Positions 28,378 to 35,143 of a DNA stretch of 35,143 bases are shown piece after piece. Numbering within the stretch: position 1 is the first letter of the stretch; each line of letters begins with the position of its first letter. The notes under the pieces are model-generated. The model saw nothing but the letters and a program-made list of their open reading frames with translations. It did no database searches and was not told the DNA's origin. The stretch comes from a virus: positions 1-35,143 of IMG/VR virus record IMGVR_UViG_3300030406_004752; one strand, 5' to 3'. The position numbers were made by a program, and so were the translations under genes.

Positions 28378-29370
28378 TTATGCGATTGCGGTGATTTTAC
28401 CATGTGCACCGGGATGGTAAACTGCGAGCGTAAGCGCGCAATCAACGAATCCACGCTCTCCGCCACCTTGATTAGGTAGACGAGAACTGCCCATTGGGAT
28501 TAGCTCTCCGATACCAGCGTACTCAGGATTGACAAAATAGCCAGTATCCTTATTTGTGGTGTCAGGTGCACAATCAGGGTTCATGTTGATAACGGAAACA
28601 ATTCCGTGGTCAGACTGATAAAGCTCAACAGAGAGCTTAATCTGAGCAACGTCACCGTTGTAGTTTACGTTGCGGATAGATGTACCAGCACCGGAACCAT
28701 CTGGGTCAAGGCGAGCGAAGTCGCTAATGATACGGCGAAGAGCTGTATCAGCAACCAACGTCAAAGAGTTGGTCGTGCCGCTAACGCGGTAGATGGAGGT
28801 GATGATATTGTTCATCGAAGTTTCCGTGAATGCACCACTAGAGTGAATGCTATCGGCTGGAGTACGGAATGCCGAAGGAACGTCAGACGGTCCAGCGGAA
28901 TCAATCCAATCTCCAAGTCCACGTAGCTTATAAACGGTACCAGCTCCGTCTTCTACGGCTTTGTCGTTATTTGAAAGCAAAGTAGCTTCAACATCACGCT
29001 TTAGTTCACGAATCGCTTTAGCTTCAGCTTGAGCAATCTTAGCAGGTCCAACAGAATCAACAGCCTCTTGGAGGTCGCTAACCATGAAGTCCCGGCGGAA
29101 CTTTTGGGTGTTGTTGCCAAGACGAGCACGGCCACTGAACTGATCAGTGAAAGTGGTAACGTCGGCTCCTTCAGCAATACCCGCTGTCGTGGGAGCTGAA
29201 AGAGAATCTACAGTCCATTCGTGAAACGTGCCAGTAGCACGTACTTTTGGTAGTGATGACAGGACGGGAGTTTCCTCGGGTGCCAAGATGGTTAGAACAT
29301 CGCTAAGATCTTCGCGGTTGGAAACAGCCGAACCTGGATTAGTAGTATCGTATGTATTTGATAGTGCCAT
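28378..29370 (-). CDS. Major capsid protein (HK97-fold, DUF5309/SU10 type)
   Basis: A 330-residue protein. The N-terminal part contains LSDVLTILAPEETPVLSSLP, then FHEWTVDSL and FRRDFMVSDLQEAV, as in the DUF5309 (SU10-like) branch of HK97-fold capsid proteins. A conserved basic helix (ELKRDVEATLLSNN) and an Asp/Gly-rich C-terminal domain follow. It lies between the scaffold and decoration genes, in the classic order portal, scaffold, capsid. The length is normal for the family, and there is no cleaved N-terminal extension because the scaffold is a separate gene. Confidence 0.82.
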   Translation of the reverse strand: MALSNTYDTTNPGSAVSNREDLSDVLTILAPEETPVLSSLPKVRATGTFHEWTVDSLSAPTTAGIAEGADVTTFTDQFSGRARLGNNTQKFRRDFMVSDLQEAVDSVGPAKIAQAEAKAIRELKRDVEATLLSNNDKAVEDGAGTVYKLRGLGDWIDSAGPSDVPSAFRTPADSIHSSGAFTETSMNNIITSIYRVSGTTNSLTLVADTALRRIISDFARLDPDGSGAGTSIRNVNYNGDVAQIKLSVELYQSDHGIVSVINMNPDCAPDTTNKDTGYFVNPEYAGIGELIPMGSSRLPNQGGGERGFVDCALTLAVYHPGAHGKITAIA

Positions 29371-29384
29371 TGTAAGGTGTTAGG

Positions 29385-30455
29385 TTATACGAAGTCACGC
29401 GACCAGCGTGCTTCTCTTAGTTTCTGGAAGTCGTCTTTGTTACCAGATTCCCTAAACCGTGATGACAAATCTTTCAGTGCTTTGGACGAACTGTCCTCAG
29501 ACTTATCGGACTTGGCTCCAGCCGGAGACGGACTTTTGGGCGGAGATGGCTTGAATGCATCTTGTGCATTTGTAGATGGCTTGGACTTACCGCCATACAT
29601 GCTATTAACCGAATGGGCCAATAGGTAAGGCAGCTGCCAGCTCAAATCAGGATTTTGCTCATAAGCCTTCTGGAGTGCGGGTTGGCTGGCTAGCTGCACA
29701 AACTGTTTTGTCTGCTCGCTTTCTTTGTCGCCTAGCCACTTAAACTCCTTTATTGCTTTCTGACCATATTCTCTGCGTAGCTTAGTTGCATCCTCCACCT
29801 TCTTTACCGTGCGGAATTGATCCGGTAGGTATTTATCACGAGACTTCCTGGCTTGTTTCAGCGCTTCACGCACCTGAGATTTTGTCATGGCCTGCCCATT
29901 TGATTCGGTAACCTGTTCATCAGGTCCGTAATCGGCAGACTCAAATAGGACATCCTCAGCCCATTCAATCACATCATTGATTTCTTTGGCTTTGTTTTGG
30001 ATGTCTTGGACACTCTTCAGATCGTTGTAGGGATTGTTCTCGATATCAGAAGTGGCCGAAAGAACCTGCTCTTGCTGGGTCTTCAAGCTATCCTCAAGAT
30101 CTCTTGCCTTCTCTTCGGCAGCTTTAGCCCTTGCAGTGAGTTGACCAAAACGATCAACCGCCCGGCTGGACAATGCCTCGGAGAGTTGCTTTATTTCCGT
30201 CTCGGATAAATTATCCAAGTCGATATTTGAAAGAACATTTGTCTGGCTTTGGACTTCTTCTTCCTCCTGGGGTTGGGACTCATTCTCAACATCCTCAGAA
30301 ATGGAAGACTCCTCAGCCTCCGGTTCAGGTGTAGGAGGAGCAGCTCGCTCTTCCATTTGCCTGGCACGTCTAATTTCAAAGTCAGACGCGGATATATTAG
30401 TGTTTTCCGCTGTGTTTTGAGAGGCATCAGCGATCGCCTCGACTACTTCACTCAT
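29385..30455 (-). CDS. Capsid scaffold protein
   Basis: A 356-residue, highly charged helical protein. Residues 35-75 are acidic and Pro/Glu-rich. A long coiled-coil-like region (about 90-130) starts in SSRAVDRFGQLTARAKAAEE. The C-terminus is basic (KLREARWSRDFV), like the capsid-binding end of T7 gp9 and P22 scaffold proteins. It is directly upstream of the major capsid gene. Scaffolds leave the head before maturation. Position and composition make this a firm call although the family is sequence-variable. Confidence 0.82.
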   Translation of the reverse strand: MSEVVEAIADASQNTAENTNISASDFEIRRARQMEERAAPPTPEPEAEESSISEDVENESQPQEEEEVQSQTNVLSNIDLDNLSETEIKQLSEALSSRAVDRFGQLTARAKAAEEKARDLEDSLKTQQEQVLSATSDIENNPYNDLKSVQDIQNKAKEINDVIEWAEDVLFESADYGPDEQVTESNGQAMTKSQVREALKQARKSRDKYLPDQFRTVKKVEDATKLRREYGQKAIKEFKWLGDKESEQTKQFVQLASQPALQKAYEQNPDLSWQLPYLLAHSVNSMYGGKSKPSTNAQDAFKPSPPKSPSPAGAKSDKSEDSSSKALKDLSSRFRESGNKDDFQKLREARWSRDFV

Positions 30456-30497
30456 GTGTTTTGCTGTTTCCGCTTATTACGCCTAGCGATGGCGAGC

Positions 30498-30512
30498 CGT
30501 GATTATATCACG
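30498..30512 (-). promoter_or_regulatory. Extended -10 promoter inside a palindrome, ahead of scaffold and capsid
   Basis: On the minus strand TGATATAAT (30510-30502) is a perfect extended -10 element. It sits exactly inside the dyad CGTGAT-ATA-ATCACG (30512-30498). No good -35 is seen, as is usual for extended -10 promoters. Two further arms, GCTGTTTC (30463-30470) and GAAACAGC (30514-30521), flank the site. The predicted transcript starts about 40 bases before the scaffold ATG (30455). Confidence 0.62.
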
Positions 30513-30521
30513 CGAAACAGC

Positions 30522-30743
30522 TCATTCCACATGGGCATGCCATTTTTTTAATAGATCTTCGTAGTTGCAATCTTGGAGGATATCATCGTAAGCCGATATC
30601 TCCCCAGATATTTGCATCACCTCATCGGGAGAGGATCCGCGAAGCCGGGATATTGATTCTTCCCGGCGTTGTTTGATGATGTTAATGAAGCGAGCAAACT
30701 GCTCATACTTCGAAAGAAAAGCTACATCATTACCTTCGGGCAT
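30522..30743 (-). CDS. Small helical hypothetical protein
   Basis: A 73-residue protein starting at ATG 30743, 14 bases inside the lysozyme gene. Residues about 12-60 form two amphipathic helices (FARFINIIKQRREESISRLR and EISAYDDILQDC). I recall similar short proteins just before scaffold genes in marine phages. Function unknown. Confidence 0.7.
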   Translation of the reverse strand: MPEGNDVAFLSKYEQFARFINIIKQRREESISRLRGSSPDEVMQISGEISAYDDILQDCNYEDLLKKWHAHVE

Positions 30744-31278
30744 TTGCAAATTTAATTAGTTCCTCAGAAACTCTTTCCATCCTAGGACGAATACCGGGTA
30801 TTCCGTCAGCTTCAGCAGTTCTGTACTGATCGTTGTCCAAAAACTCATCAGCAGCTTCTCTGTACTTTCCTTCGTTTATTAAGCGTCTTGTCTTGGGACT
30901 TTGCATAATAGAACCTCTGTAATGCTCACTAAAAATAGCATCCTGCAAAGACACCGGAAAAGTTGAAAAATTAGGAAGAGCTTTTCTTATACTTTTAATC
31001 CTAGTTCTTACATCTCTGTCCAAAAGACGTTCAGCGGTATCCTTATCAATGGACATACCTAGCTTTACATCGGGTCCATAATGACCGTACCCTATGGTAA
31101 AATATTCCTCTTTGGGATTGGGCTTATACGGCTCAGGTTCAAAACTTTCTTCTCTTCTTAAAGTGTCTTTGAACAATTTAATTAGTCTTTCTTCCGCAAG
31201 AAATCGACCGTAGTCTGTTGTGCTTAGATTGTCTGCCATATTAAAAGATAGTATAGAAGAAAATAACAGAGCTATCAC
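30730..31278 (-). CDS. T4-type lysozyme-like muramidase in the head module
   Basis: A 182-residue protein (GTG 31278) or 169 residues (ATG 31239). The longer form has a short hydrophobic head (MIALLFSSILSF) that might be an export or SAR-like signal. The core is GH24-like: RREESFE, then YFTIGYGHYG. The catalytic Glu (RREE) and Thr (FTIGYG) align with T4 lysozyme E11 and T26, but the place of D20 is taken by Pro/Asn (YKPNPKEE) with a three-residue insertion. It lies between portal and scaffold, overlapping the portal stop (GTGA), which hints at a virion-associated cell-wall hydrolase rather than, or as well as, the endolysin. No other lysin gene was found. Confidence 0.75.
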   Translation of the reverse strand: MIALLFSSILSFNMADNLSTTDYGRFLAEERLIKLFKDTLRREESFEPEPYKPNPKEEYFTIGYGHYGPDVKLGMSIDKDTAERLLDRDVRTRIKSIRKALPNFSTFPVSLQDAIFSEHYRGSIMQSPKTRRLINEGKYREAADEFLDNDQYRTAEADGIPGIRPRMERVSEELIKFANARR

Positions 31279-33365
31279 TGCTGCATGCCTTGAGTTTGCA
31301 TCTGCCCCATCTGGGCGGGTTGTGTACCGATACGACCTATTTGGGCGTTTTGAGCTTGCTGCATAGCGAATTGATATTGGCCAGCATACTTTTGAAGACG
31401 GGCAGCAAACGCTTCATCTTGCTGCAAACGCTCTTGGACATCCGGTTGCTGCGTATATTGTTGAATAATTTGAATAGCCGCTTGAGAGCCATTCGGCCTT
31501 GCTGGAACTTCGATACCTGCATAAATTTTAGATAGGTCATCTGTGATGTCTTTTAACATTTGGTCTTGTGCCGCTTCTACTGGCCTCATCACACCATCCG
31601 CTAAAACCGGATCGATGGAAGAAGCTATTGCAGATAGGAGTTTGTCCATATCTATGCGGCCATTCCTGTCCATTTGGACTAAGGAAAGTAGTTGATTCAT
31701 TTTAGCTTCCTGCTTTTCGCCATCGGCATTGAGAACGTCAAAACTAATGGTAACATCAAAGTTTTCGTCAGGGTTTCCCTTGCTAAACATTTGAGGGTCA
31801 GGAACTCCGGTAACATTAAAGAATATTCTATCCTGCCCAAAGCGTTGGAAGTTGCGATAGCACAATGCTATAACCTCGGCCATGTGCTGTAAATATTTGT
31901 CTACAAGAAACTGACGCCTTATACCAGACAGTGGAGATTGTTCATCAAGTCCAACCATGCGATCGGCTTGACTCTGGAGGTTGTTCTCCATCTCAACAGA
32001 TCCAGAATTGAATCCAGGTCCTTGCATAAACCTTATTTCACCAGCTCTCACCTCAGGGATAAATCGTCCTGGACCTATCTCCTCGGGCTTGCGTCCCTTC
32101 GGGTGTGTAACGGCAGGAAGGGTGGACAAGCTGTTGCTGTCTATCCGACTATCACGTTCGACCTTCACCTGGCTTTGTATTCCTCGCAAAAGCGATGGAA
32201 CACTCATGGTGTCATATAAACGCTTAGTATCTTCGCTAAAACGTGTGACTACCACTGGATAGTCCTCATAGCCATTGAGCAATTCAAACTTAGCATAACC
32301 GGGTATGCCCAAGCCCTTATCGCCCGAAAAAGATTCGTGGAACACTGTCTCATAGATCCCTTCTGACCCGTCGGCCTCATCGATCAATCTCTGGTATCCG
32401 TGTATTATTTCGACTAGTTCCTCGGCCTCGTAAGCATCGTCAGTTAGTGATGTGCTACGCCTTCCCTCCTGTTCCCTCTCCAAGGAGTTTATGTTTACTC
32501 CAGAGAAGTTAGAGACTATGTGTTCCACGAAATTCTCATCCCACCCGTCTGTGATCACCTTGTTTTGCAACTCTTGTGCGGTGTAGTAAGTACGCCAGAA
32601 ACAATATGGTGCACGTTGGGGATCTGTGACATATGCAGGGAAAATGAAATCACCATCGGGAGCCAATGTCTTTACTTCAGGTGCATTGATCTGCCTCCTC
32701 ACCGTAGGTACTTCGGCCATTCCAAACTCCCTCAAGTCCTTCAGGGCTTTACGGGCATTTTCCTTTGTCACCTTGATTACCGCTTGCATTTGAATGACCA
32801 CCTCATCATCTTGAGTGCCATCCAATATCATTTGGGCTAGGTTGGGGTCAGCAGCAGCTATACGCTGCATGTCAAATTTTTGCTTGAAGGTGCGGTCTTC
32901 CATTAACCACCCACAATAGGTGATCATCACACCACGCTCCAAAAAGTAGTTGGCTGCTAGCTCCGCTTCACGCTTGAAGCGTGGGATATAGCCGGAGGTA
33001 GTCATCCACTTCAAGAAGTTGCTAACCACCTTCGCCCTCGGGACATCGGCCACCTCAACAGGGAAAGCTTGGATGTTCGCCCGGTTGAGTGCAGACATAA
33101 ACAAAGATACTAGACGAGTAACACGCTCATCAATGACATGGCTTTCTAGGTCGGATGCACCATCCCAAGGAAACGCATCGGCACCATGTTTACGCAAATC
33201 GCGGCTCTTGCCGGGCCACCAGTTGCGGCGATCGTCGTAGGACGTGCGGCACAAGTGGTAATAAGACTCAAGCTCAGTGTCGGTAGTTTGGTATGCTTGA
33301 CGCAAAGCCTCTATGTCCGGCTCCTTTGCAACATATGTAATAGCTTTGGAATAGTCTGTTTCCAT
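31275..33365 (-). CDS. Portal protein
   Basis: A 696-residue protein immediately downstream of the packaging genes. An early part reads YDDRRNWWPGKSRDLRKHG and AFPWDGASDLESHVIDERVT, a segment I know from portal proteins of podoviruses and related phages. It is followed by a long helical stem and crown, and a Gln/Met-rich C-terminal tail (YAGQYQFAMQQAQNAQIG). The size matches the 600-700 residue portals of short-tailed phages. It forms the ring through which terminase pumps DNA and to which the adaptor binds. It is followed directly by the lysozyme gene, whose start overlaps its stop. Confidence 0.86.
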   Translation of the reverse strand: METDYSKAITYVAKEPDIEALRQAYQTTDTELESYYHLCRTSYDDRRNWWPGKSRDLRKHGADAFPWDGASDLESHVIDERVTRLVSLFMSALNRANIQAFPVEVADVPRAKVVSNFLKWMTTSGYIPRFKREAELAANYFLERGVMITYCGWLMEDRTFKQKFDMQRIAAADPNLAQMILDGTQDDEVVIQMQAVIKVTKENARKALKDLREFGMAEVPTVRRQINAPEVKTLAPDGDFIFPAYVTDPQRAPYCFWRTYYTAQELQNKVITDGWDENFVEHIVSNFSGVNINSLEREQEGRRSTSLTDDAYEAEELVEIIHGYQRLIDEADGSEGIYETVFHESFSGDKGLGIPGYAKFELLNGYEDYPVVVTRFSEDTKRLYDTMSVPSLLRGIQSQVKVERDSRIDSNSLSTLPAVTHPKGRKPEEIGPGRFIPEVRAGEIRFMQGPGFNSGSVEMENNLQSQADRMVGLDEQSPLSGIRRQFLVDKYLQHMAEVIALCYRNFQRFGQDRIFFNVTGVPDPQMFSKGNPDENFDVTISFDVLNADGEKQEAKMNQLLSLVQMDRNGRIDMDKLLSAIASSIDPVLADGVMRPVEAAQDQMLKDITDDLSKIYAGIEVPARPNGSQAAIQIIQQYTQQPDVQERLQQDEAFAARLQKYAGQYQFAMQQAQNAQIGRIGTQPAQMGQMQTQGMQQ

Positions 33366-33366
33366 G

Positions 33367-33606
33367 TTAAATGTGTTTCATTTTCTCGCAGACTCTATCC
33401 ACGACTACCTGGGTGTAATTTTTATTAACGCCTATTCTATCACAAAAATCAATGGGATCCATAACAGCATGCCAATTTCCTGTTGCGAAAGTCCTCCAGA
33501 CCTCCCATCCAAGCAATCGATCGATTTGTTCAGACTGCCAGCTACGGCATAGAACCAACGAATCCAGCCTACGCTCTTCGGTATCTGTAAGACGTTCCAA
33601 TGACAT
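33367..33606 (-). CDS. Small hypothetical protein upstream of the portal gene
   Basis: A 79-residue, mixed-charge helical protein (LTDTEERRLDSLVLCRSWQS, then QIDRLLGWEVWRTF) that could hold a small helix-turn-helix-like fold. ATG 33606 lies 38 bases inside the upstream gene, and one base separates its stop from the portal ATG. Unrecognised; a packaging role is possible. Confidence 0.68.
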   Translation of the reverse strand: MSLERLTDTEERRLDSLVLCRSWQSEQIDRLLGWEVWRTFATGNWHAVMDPIDFCDRIGVNKNYTQVVVDRVCEKMKHI

Positions 33607-33940
33607 CCCGTATAGCCTCTATCAAAATAGTTTTGCCCACTAGCTTTTGAGCCAACTTCCTTGGCACAAGGACTGGAACCTTCATGGTTTTCTCCCTAAT
33701 GTAAGCATATACATAATTCTTATTTGGAGCCACCTTAATAACCTGTCCCTTATAATGGGTAGGAGTGGCTTCTGGGACATCAATAGCATCCGCTAGGATG
33801 TCTTGGCCTTCCTCACTAATCCAGGTGTTCTTACCCACACCAGTTATCATATCATCGGACAGTTTTTCCTTGGCCAATGCCAATAGTTCATCCCACTGAT
33901 AATGCCCCTGCCGGGCTAATTCGCTTAGTCTTATCTTCAT
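33569..33940 (-). CDS. Small basic hypothetical protein after the large terminase
   Basis: A 123-residue protein whose ATG follows the terminase stop directly (TAAATG) behind GGAGGA. Residues 1-50 are helical, with a helix-turn-helix-like pattern (IRLSELARQGHYQWDELLAL, EEGQDILADAI). The second half looks like a small beta-barrel (GQVIKVAPNKNYVYAYIR, MKVPVLVPRKLAQKLVG). The DNA-binding-like N-terminus suggests an accessory packaging or regulatory role; this is inference. Confidence 0.7.
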   Translation of the reverse strand: MKIRLSELARQGHYQWDELLALAKEKLSDDMITGVGKNTWISEEGQDILADAIDVPEATPTHYKGQVIKVAPNKNYVYAYIREKTMKVPVLVPRKLAQKLVGKTILIEAIRDVIGTSYRYRRA

Positions 33941-35143
33941 TTAATATCCTCCCATAGCTCGACGAGTGACGGCCAGGTCGAGAGCAGTTACGTGGACAGG
34001 ACCTTCTCCACCATTCGCCATTCTCAAATAGCGGATGACATCAAAGAAATCCTTCAGGGGTTCGTCCATTTTCCCCTTTGAGTTGTAGTTGATGAGGCTA
34101 TCAATCAAATTGCGACAGCTCTCGTGAATGTAGCACCTCGGGCGGTTGGCAGCATCAATCGGCTCATTTGGGTTATAATTGAACCACTCATCCAATGCAG
34201 ACAATCCCACCTCCTCCATCCGGCCATCGGATGGAACGAATGTAAATCCATACTCCTCGAAGGACATAAACAGGTCCTCGTTGTTTTCATTTTCCTTTGC
34301 AAAGAACCTAGAGTCGCCGATTCGCTCAAAAACCTCTACACCAAGCTCATCCTCCACCTCGTCAAACAACTCACAATATCCATGGACACTTAGCCCTATC
34401 TTCTTGGAAGCAGGACCATACCTCCATTTAGGATCCCCAAAATCAGCCCATTCCCCATAGGTGTCCCAATCGGGCCACTCCCGGCAGATGTAAACATTAT
34501 CCTTCTCATCCACAGCAGCCCATATTGAGACGTAGTTTCTAGCACCCGCAGGGTCTACCACCTGATAAACTGTATACCTAGCCTTGTTGGACACATCGGG
34601 AAACTTCATCCCATACTTGTTCTCCTTATCATCACTCAAAACATTCACCTCAGTGTTGAAAAGAGGAAGGAGAGATGTCATGCTTTTGACCGGAACACCA
34701 TATGCACGGACAAGTATTTCCTCTTGCGGTCTGCCCCTCAAATCTTTTGCTATACGATCGTACCCCCCGAATGGGTTCTCGTCGGAATGAAGGTAGACCA
34801 CAGAAGCATCCCTAGAGGGGCTGTACTGCCGCACAGGGACTTCCCGACCCTTGATGAGGGACGCATCCCTAGTTTCCAATGTTTCGACGTTCTTGAGGTA
34901 ATCAGAGATGAAAGGTGTGTAGCCATCTATGGGTGTAAATCCAACACCCATCACCGCATCTCGGGTGGCTAAACGAAACCTCAACGTGTTTACCAGCGTA
35001 GCATCACCCAAATATTCATCCAACCAAGCACCAATATTGATGCCATAAGGATCCGGAAACCCATATTCGAACCCTTCAAGGATGGTTTGGTTGTTACTAA
35101 ACTGAGTGTATGTCTTGAAATCGACTCGCGTACGGGTGTCGGG
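33941..35143 (-). CDS. terL: Terminase large subunit, C-terminal nuclease part (continues at the other end)
   Basis: This is the rest of the 552-residue terminase; the frame is open to the window edge. An apparent start at 35023 is internal. The nuclease domain shows VVDPAGARNYVSIWAAVDE (first catalytic Asp), EWPDW and, near the end, DFFDVIRYL (last acidic pair). These residues cut concatemers at the packaging site. The gene ends GGY-TAA, followed directly by the next ATG. The last 100 bases duplicate positions 1-100. Confidence 0.93.
   Translation of the reverse strand, partial: PDTRTRVDFKTYTQFSNNQTILEGFEYGFPDPYGINIGAWLDEYLGDATLVNTLRFRLATRDAVMGVGFTPIDGYTPFISDYLKNVETLETRDASLIKGREVPVRQYSPSRDASVVYLHSDENPFGGYDRIAKDLRGRPQEEILVRAYGVPVKSMTSLLPLFNTEVNVLSDDKENKYGMKFPDVSNKARYTVYQVVDPAGARNYVSIWAAVDEKDNVYICREWPDWDTYGEWADFGDPKWRYGPASKKIGLSVHGYCELFDEVEDELGVEVFERIGDSRFFAKENENNEDLFMSFEEYGFTFVPSDGRMEEVGLSALDEWFNYNPNEPIDAANRPRCYIHESCRNLIDSLINYNSKGKMDEPLKDFFDVIRYLRMANGGEGPVHVTALDLAVTRRAMGGY
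35044..35143. repeat. Terminal overlap, right copy (circular map closure)
   Basis: Positions 35046-35143 equal 3-100. This copy has A at 35045 where the left copy has G at position 2. It supports a complete circular (or circularly permuted) genome unit of 35,043 bp. Confidence 0.93.

Noticed and set aside
1-35143. CRISPR array, tRNA, insertion sequence or integrase
   Set aside because: No regularly spaced repeats of that type, no cloverleaf-like sequence noticed, and no transposase or recombinase motif in any frame.

Overview
The window is an essentially complete genome of a small tailed bacteriophage, most likely a short-tailed podovirus. It ends in a 98 bp overlap: positions 3-100 equal 35046-35143, with one silent mismatch at position 2. 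The map is therefore circular, with a unit of about 35,043 bp, and it was opened inside the large terminase gene. Joining the ends restores a 552-codon terminase in frame. I see no integrase, repressor, tRNA, RNA polymerase or DNA polymerase, so I read it as a lytic phage that depends on host polymerases. The family resemblances come from memory: small Lys-rich proteins, an S74-type fibre, a 3TM-holin-like protein and a TM plus coiled-coil protein. They recall marine podoviruses and cyanophages. The host cannot be named from the sequence. Strong GGAGG-type ribosome sites and sigma70-like promoters fit a typical Gram-negative bacterium.

Layout. (1) 3335 down to 1861, minus strand: a compact five-gene operon of overlapping small genes. 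It includes a helix-hairpin-helix protein and two tiny membrane proteins, and ends at an intrinsic terminator (1805-1835). (2) 3354-3598: a divergent control region with three TTTACnGTAAA palindromes and three copies of a TAGGGGAGTGTGC repeat, a good candidate for operator and/or origin. (3) 3599-11031, plus strand: the replication and nucleotide-metabolism operon. It holds a zinc-finger protein, a winged-helix protein, a DnaA domain IV-like protein, a primase-helicase, an SSB-like protein, three nucleases and a dATP/dGTP-diphosphohydrolase-like protein, and ends at a strong hairpin terminator (11120-11150). (4) 1546 down to 1, then 35043 down to 11169, minus strand: the packaging and virion operon. 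The order is small terminase, large terminase, portal, lysozyme, scaffold, major capsid, a putative head decoration protein, a terminator, connector, holin-like membrane genes, a cascade of tiny basic genes, tail nozzle, fibre, and three large putative internal virion proteins.

The two arms converge at about 11.1 kb and diverge at about 3.4 kb. Late transcription probably starts just ahead of the small terminase (TTGACT-17-TATTCT, 1581-1553). It is boosted ahead of the scaffold and capsid genes by an extended -10 promoter embedded in a palindrome (30498-30512). A terminator after the decoration gene (27844-27880) would let head proteins outnumber tail proteins. Translation looks strongly coupled: between 27.4 and 21.7 kb nine gene junctions share the one-base TAATG overlap.

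Several real-looking genes are very short: 1861-1965, 2908-3039, 24996-25124, 25306-25371, 25371-25436, 25436-25507, 26266-26430 and 27667-27828. The points most worth a second look are the tiny basic-protein cascade, the control region at 3.4 kb, the capsid promoter inside its palindrome, a possibly leaderless small-terminase message, and a virion-module lysozyme that lacks the usual catalytic Asp.
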